From positions 1 through 25,943 of the forward strand of contig NZ_QUDO01000053.1 in the NCBI RefSeq assembly GCF_003477525.1: 25,943 nucleotides of DNA, in the 5' to 3' direction. The notes beneath the pieces are model-generated. The model was given only the letters and a program-made list of their open reading frames with translations, made no database searches and was not told the DNA's origin. Each line of letters starts with the position of its first letter. The first letter of the stretch is position 1. The position numbers were made by a program, and so were the translations under genes. This DNA comes from Ruminococcus sp. AF41-9 (GTDB lineage Bacteria; Bacillota; Clostridia; Lachnospirales; Lachnospiraceae). This document shows positions 23,773 to 25,943 of this stretch, piece by piece.

Positions 23773-24876
23773 TTATTTTGTCATTTCTTTGATGTCAGCT
23801 ACGTTGTCTGCTGTTACTTTTACATAATCGCAGCCGATGTAGTGGTCATTTCCTTTGCCTGTCAGATAGTTTACAGCTGCGTCTGCTGCTGCATGAGACT
23901 GGGAAATGTGATCGTTAAATACTGTACCTGTCATTTTTCCTGCTTCTACGTTGTCAAGAGCTTCGGACAGAGCATCTACACCTACAAGGTAGATATCTTC
24001 GCCAACTGTACGTCCTGCTGCTTCGATAGACTGCAGAGCACCAAGTGCCATAGCGTCGTTGTTACAGAATACAACTTCTACGTCATCACCAAACTGGCTT
24101 AAGTCGTTAGCTACGAGGTTCTGAGCTGTAGCCTGATCCCAGTTACCAACCTGATCATCGAGCTGGTTTACTTCAAGTCCTGCATCCTCAAGTGCTTTTA
24201 CAGAGAATTCTGTACGATATTTAGCATCTACGTTCTCCGGGTCACCTTCGATCATGATGTAATCAACTTTTCCGTTTCCGTTTTTGTCGATTGCGTCAAG
24301 GCCAAGGTCAGAAATGATTTCACCCTGCATTGTACCGGACTGACGAGCGTCACATCCTACATATGTAACATCCCAGTCGTTGTCTTCCCATCTCTTTTCT
24401 TCGTCTTCGCTTGGCTCACGGTTGATGTATACAAGCGGAATGTTTGCTGCTACTACTTTATCTGTAATGCTCTCTGCTGAAGAGGAGTTTACAGGGTTGA
24501 TAATCAGTAAGTCTACGCCGTCAGCGATGAAAGCATCGATCTGGTTGGACTGTGTTGCCTGGTCGTTAGCACCATCCTGGATTGTGATGTTATCTTTGGA
24601 GAATCCAAGTTCTTCAAGATAGCTTTCCAGCTCGCCACGGAACAGTGTCATGAAGTTATCAGAGAACTGATAGATACAAACACCAACTTTTTTGTCAGCT
24701 AATTCAGGATTAGCTTCAGGTGTTTCGTCTGCTGTTTCGTCTGCTGTTTCGTCTGTTGTTTCCTCAGCTGCTGTTTCCTCAGCTGCTGTGTCGTCAGATG
24801 CGAATACAGGCATTGCCATCATAGATGATGTTACCATTGCTGTTGCAAGTACTAAGCTCACTAATTTTCTTTTCAT
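23773..24876 (-). CDS. mglB: Galactose/glucose-type ABC transporter substrate-binding protein MglB
   Basis: Start ATG 24876 (MKRKLVSLVLATAMVTSS), with GGAGGG eight bases upstream; an upstream ATG at 24936 encodes a non-signal leader. 367 residues. The signal peptide ends VFA before SDD, with no lipobox. An acidic Thr/Ala/Glu/Asp linker of about 35 residues follows. The binding domain begins KKVGVCIYQFSDNFMTLFRG and contains INPVNSSSAESI, IPLVYINREPS, the calcium-loop DKNGNGKVDYI, NWDQATAQ, and FCNNDAMALGALQSIEAAGR then YLVGVDAL, typical of MglB. It captures the sugar outside the membrane and delivers it to MglC. First gene of the operon. How it stays cell-bound without a lipid anchor is unclear. 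Confidence 0.92.
   Translation of the reverse strand: MKRKLVSLVLATAMVTSSMMAMPVFASDDTAAEETAAEETTDETADETADETPEANPELADKKVGVCIYQFSDNFMTLFRGELESYLEELGFSKDNITIQDGANDQATQSNQIDAFIADGVDLLIINPVNSSSAESITDKVVAANIPLVYINREPSEDEEKRWEDNDWDVTYVGCDARQSGTMQGEIISDLGLDAIDKNGNGKVDYIMIEGDPENVDAKYRTEFSVKALEDAGLEVNQLDDQVGNWDQATAQNLVANDLSQFGDDVEVVFCNNDAMALGALQSIEAAGRTVGEDIYLVGVDALSEALDNVEAGKMTGTVFNDHISQSHAAADAAVNYLTGKGNDHYIGCDYVKVTADNVADIKEMTK
24721..24786. repeat. In-frame tandem repeats in the mglB linker
   Basis: Three 12-base units (TGTTTCGTCTGC with one variant) at 24721-24756 are followed by two identical 15-base units (TGTTTCCTCAGCTGC) at 24757-24786. They encode the acidic T-A-D-E linker after the signal peptide. 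Unit lengths are multiples of three, so slippage would change the linker length without a frameshift. Confidence 0.85.
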
Positions 24877-24977
24877 TGTAAAAACCCTCCTTGAATTTAC
24901 ATTATATAGTTTTTTTAACACGAAGCGCATTCTCATCGTTCCTGCTCTTGCGTGCCCGTTTGTTTTACTGTGATTGT

Positions 24978-25006
24978 ATTATAGCAATGGTTTCTTAAAA
25001 AAACTA
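24978..25006 (-). promoter_or_regulatory. Promoter of the mgl operon
   Basis: On the minus strand TGCTATAAT is a perfect extended -10 (TATAAT at 24978-24983). The matching -35 position (25001-25006) reads TAGTTT and is weak, which suits an activator-dependent promoter. A second TATAAT at 24901-24906 is closer to the gene but also lacks a -35. The stretch 25007-25232 is T-rich on the plus strand and contains no gene I can support. Confidence 0.5.
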
Positions 25007-25232
25007 TACAAAATACTTCGGTTTTTCTTGAATATCCTATTTTTTTTGTAGAAAATAACAGTGGTTTTTCTTTGAGGTTTTATTTTTATTGTGGTTTTAT
25101 TGTAATCTTTGTTGTATATTGTATCTATTATTGGGGTGTTTTTATGGTTTTAGGGGTGTTTCTTCCTATTATATGCAGTTTTATGTTTTATACTTTTTTG
25201 TTGGTGCTTACTTGTTGTTGCTTACAAGGGAC

Positions 25233-25445
25233 GAAGGGGAAGAGTTGGTGCCGGGATTCAGGTTGCCGTGACCTAGAAATTCTAAGCCTGCGGAAATCTG
25301 CTAAAACCATTCGAAAAAACCTCAAACTCGCTCCGTTGCAAACTTCGCTCAAACAGTGAGTGTTTTTCCGAATAACGCAGATTCCCGCAGACTAAGAATT
25401 ACTACGGCCCCGTCAAATTCATCCCGGCACCAACTCTTCCCCTTC
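25233..25445. mobile_element. 213-bp palindromic element with perfect 25-bp terminal inverted repeats (MITE-like)
   Basis: The first 25 bases (25233-25257, beginning GAAGGGGAAGAG and ending GCCGGGAT) are exactly inverted at 25421-25445. Inside, the arms continue as an imperfect palindrome: CTGCGGAAATCTGC (left) against GCAGATTCCCGCAG (right), and ATTCGAAAAAACC (left) against TTTTTCCGAAT (right). The centre is near AAACTCGCTCCGTTGC. The whole unit could fold into one long hairpin. No protein is encoded that I trust; plus-strand frames crossing it are not supported. No clear target-site duplication is seen. It could be a non-autonomous element or a structured RNA. Confidence 0.65.
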
Positions 25446-25691
25446 TGATATCGACCCCAGAACAATAAAACAATAAAAAAGAACGGGTCGCTTCTGCGAT
25501 ATAAGTCATAGAAACATTACGGAGTAATTTCCTATGGCACAAGAAAGAATCTTACAGGCAATTCTCTATCTGTCCATCTTCAATGATTCCCTTCATCCTT
25601 CATCGATATAATCATTGAAATGCAATCCTATGGAAGATCAGATTCCCTGGAAAGTGGAAAGCTTTTCAAATGAAGTATTAAGTTAATGCAC
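25446..25691. other. Gene-free spacer with an inverted repeat and a possible start-only remnant
   Basis: CATAG-A-AA-C-ATTAC and GTAAT-TT-C-CTATG (about 25508-25535) form an imperfect hairpin. From the ATG at about 25533 a short frame reads MAQERILQAILYLSIFNDSL and stops after about 28 codons. A second short frame, MEDQIPWKVESFSNEVLS, follows near 25631. They read like pieces of a decayed gene, but I cannot assign them. Confidence 0.25.
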
Positions 25692-25719
25692 AAAAAAGCA
25701 GTCAAACTAATGACTGCTT
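25692..25719 (-). terminator. rRNA operon terminator
   Basis: On the minus strand AAGCAGTCA pairs with TGACTGCTT around a 6-base loop, followed by six T's (25692-25697). It lies about 70 bases after the 23S rRNA 3' end. Confidence 0.88.
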
Positions 25720-25787
25720 CTCTTCTCTATATCTTCAAAACTACATACATGTTGACATTCCCTGAGATCATTCTTCCTGCGATTCTT

Positions 25788-25943
25788 GGTCAAGCCCTCA
25801 CCCGATTAGTAACAGTCAGCTCCATGTGTTGCCACACTTCCACCTCTGCCCTATCTACCTCGTCGTCTTCAAGGGGGTTTACTTCTTTCGAATGGGATAT
25901 CTCATCTTAAGGGGGGCTTCACGCTTAGATGCCTTCAGCGTTT
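25788..25943 (-). rRNA. 23S rRNA, 3' end (partial)
   Basis: The minus strand reads AAACGCTGAAGGCATCTAAG, then GTGAAGCCCCCCTTAAGATG, GACGACGAGGT, and finally TACTAATCGGGTGAGGGCTT followed by GACC, the universally conserved 3' end of bacterial 23S rRNA (domain VI). The mature end is placed at the GACC near 25788. The rest of the gene lies beyond the window. No 5S rRNA sequence is visible between this end and the terminator. Confidence 0.95.

Noticed and set aside
24915..24935. Possible catabolite-repression (cre) site before mglB
   Set aside because: Around the AAGCGCAT core too many consensus positions mismatch to call a CcpA site.
25072..25359. Plus-strand 95-codon hydrophobic frame
   Set aside because: T-rich DNA gives Phe/Tyr/Val/Cys by default, there is no ribosome binding site, and the frame runs into the palindromic element.
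25720..25787. 5S rRNA between 23S and terminator
   Set aside because: The interval is under 70 bases and shows no 5S features.
1..25943. CRISPR array, prophage or integrase system
   Set aside because: No regularly spaced repeats, Cas-like, phage structural or integrase genes are visible in either strand.

Overview
The window looks like a chromosomal segment from a gut Firmicute, most likely family Lachnospiraceae (class Clostridia). The evidence is moderate-to-low GC, strong AGGAGG-type ribosome binding sites, a YesM/YesN-type two-component pair, a cobalamin riboswitch on a minus-strand transporter operon, and a Gram-positive-type lipoprotein. The genus is not resolved. The right edge is the 3' end of a 23S rRNA gene on the minus strand.

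Region 1 (1-2050) is a decay zone. It holds the N-terminal part of a TnpB-like insertion-sequence protein running off the left edge, a start-less DUF4367-like remnant, and a RelB/YoeB toxin-antitoxin operon whose toxin has an in-frame amber codon at codon 11. Low-confidence minus-strand coding remnants and the first copy of a 47-bp repeat follow.

Region 2 (2100-3800) has a DUF2284-type cysteine-rich metal-binding protein (+) converging on an M14-type succinylglutamate desuccinylase/aspartoacylase-like protein (-) with a 12-histidine tail. A terminator hairpin separates them.

Region 3 (4028-11023, minus strand) is one operon: promoter, cobalamin riboswitch, intrinsic terminator, permease B, permease C (frameshifted), family-5 solute-binding protein, two ATPases, and a second type-I periplasmic-binding-protein-like gene. 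The transporter belongs to the peptide/nickel family. Control by a B12 riboswitch suggests it imports cobalt, a metallophore complex or a corrinoid-related compound rather than peptides.

Region 4 (11155-14921, plus strand) contains an M28-type aminopeptidase with two single-base frameshifts behind a possible attenuator, a GNAT acetyltransferase behind a dyad, a third copy of the 47-bp repeat, and a BlaI/MecI-type repressor with operator-like repeats.

Region 5 (15032-25006, minus strand) is an eight-gene galactose/methyl-galactoside-type sugar operon: mglB, mglA, mglC, a small membrane protein, an AraC-type response regulator, a YesM-type histidine kinase, a membrane-tethered sugar-binding-like protein and a lipoprotein paralogue of MglB. 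This reads as a transporter fused at operon level to its own sugar-sensing module. Strong hairpins after mglB and after mglC probably set the expression ratio of its parts.

Region 6 (25007-25943) has no convincing gene. It carries a 213-bp palindromic element with perfect 25-bp terminal inverted repeats, then the rRNA operon terminator and the 23S 3' end. No 5S gene lies between them.

Three separate one-base deletions in otherwise intact genes (permease C once, M28 peptidase twice) mean either real gene decay or uncorrected sequencing indels. The sequence alone cannot decide.
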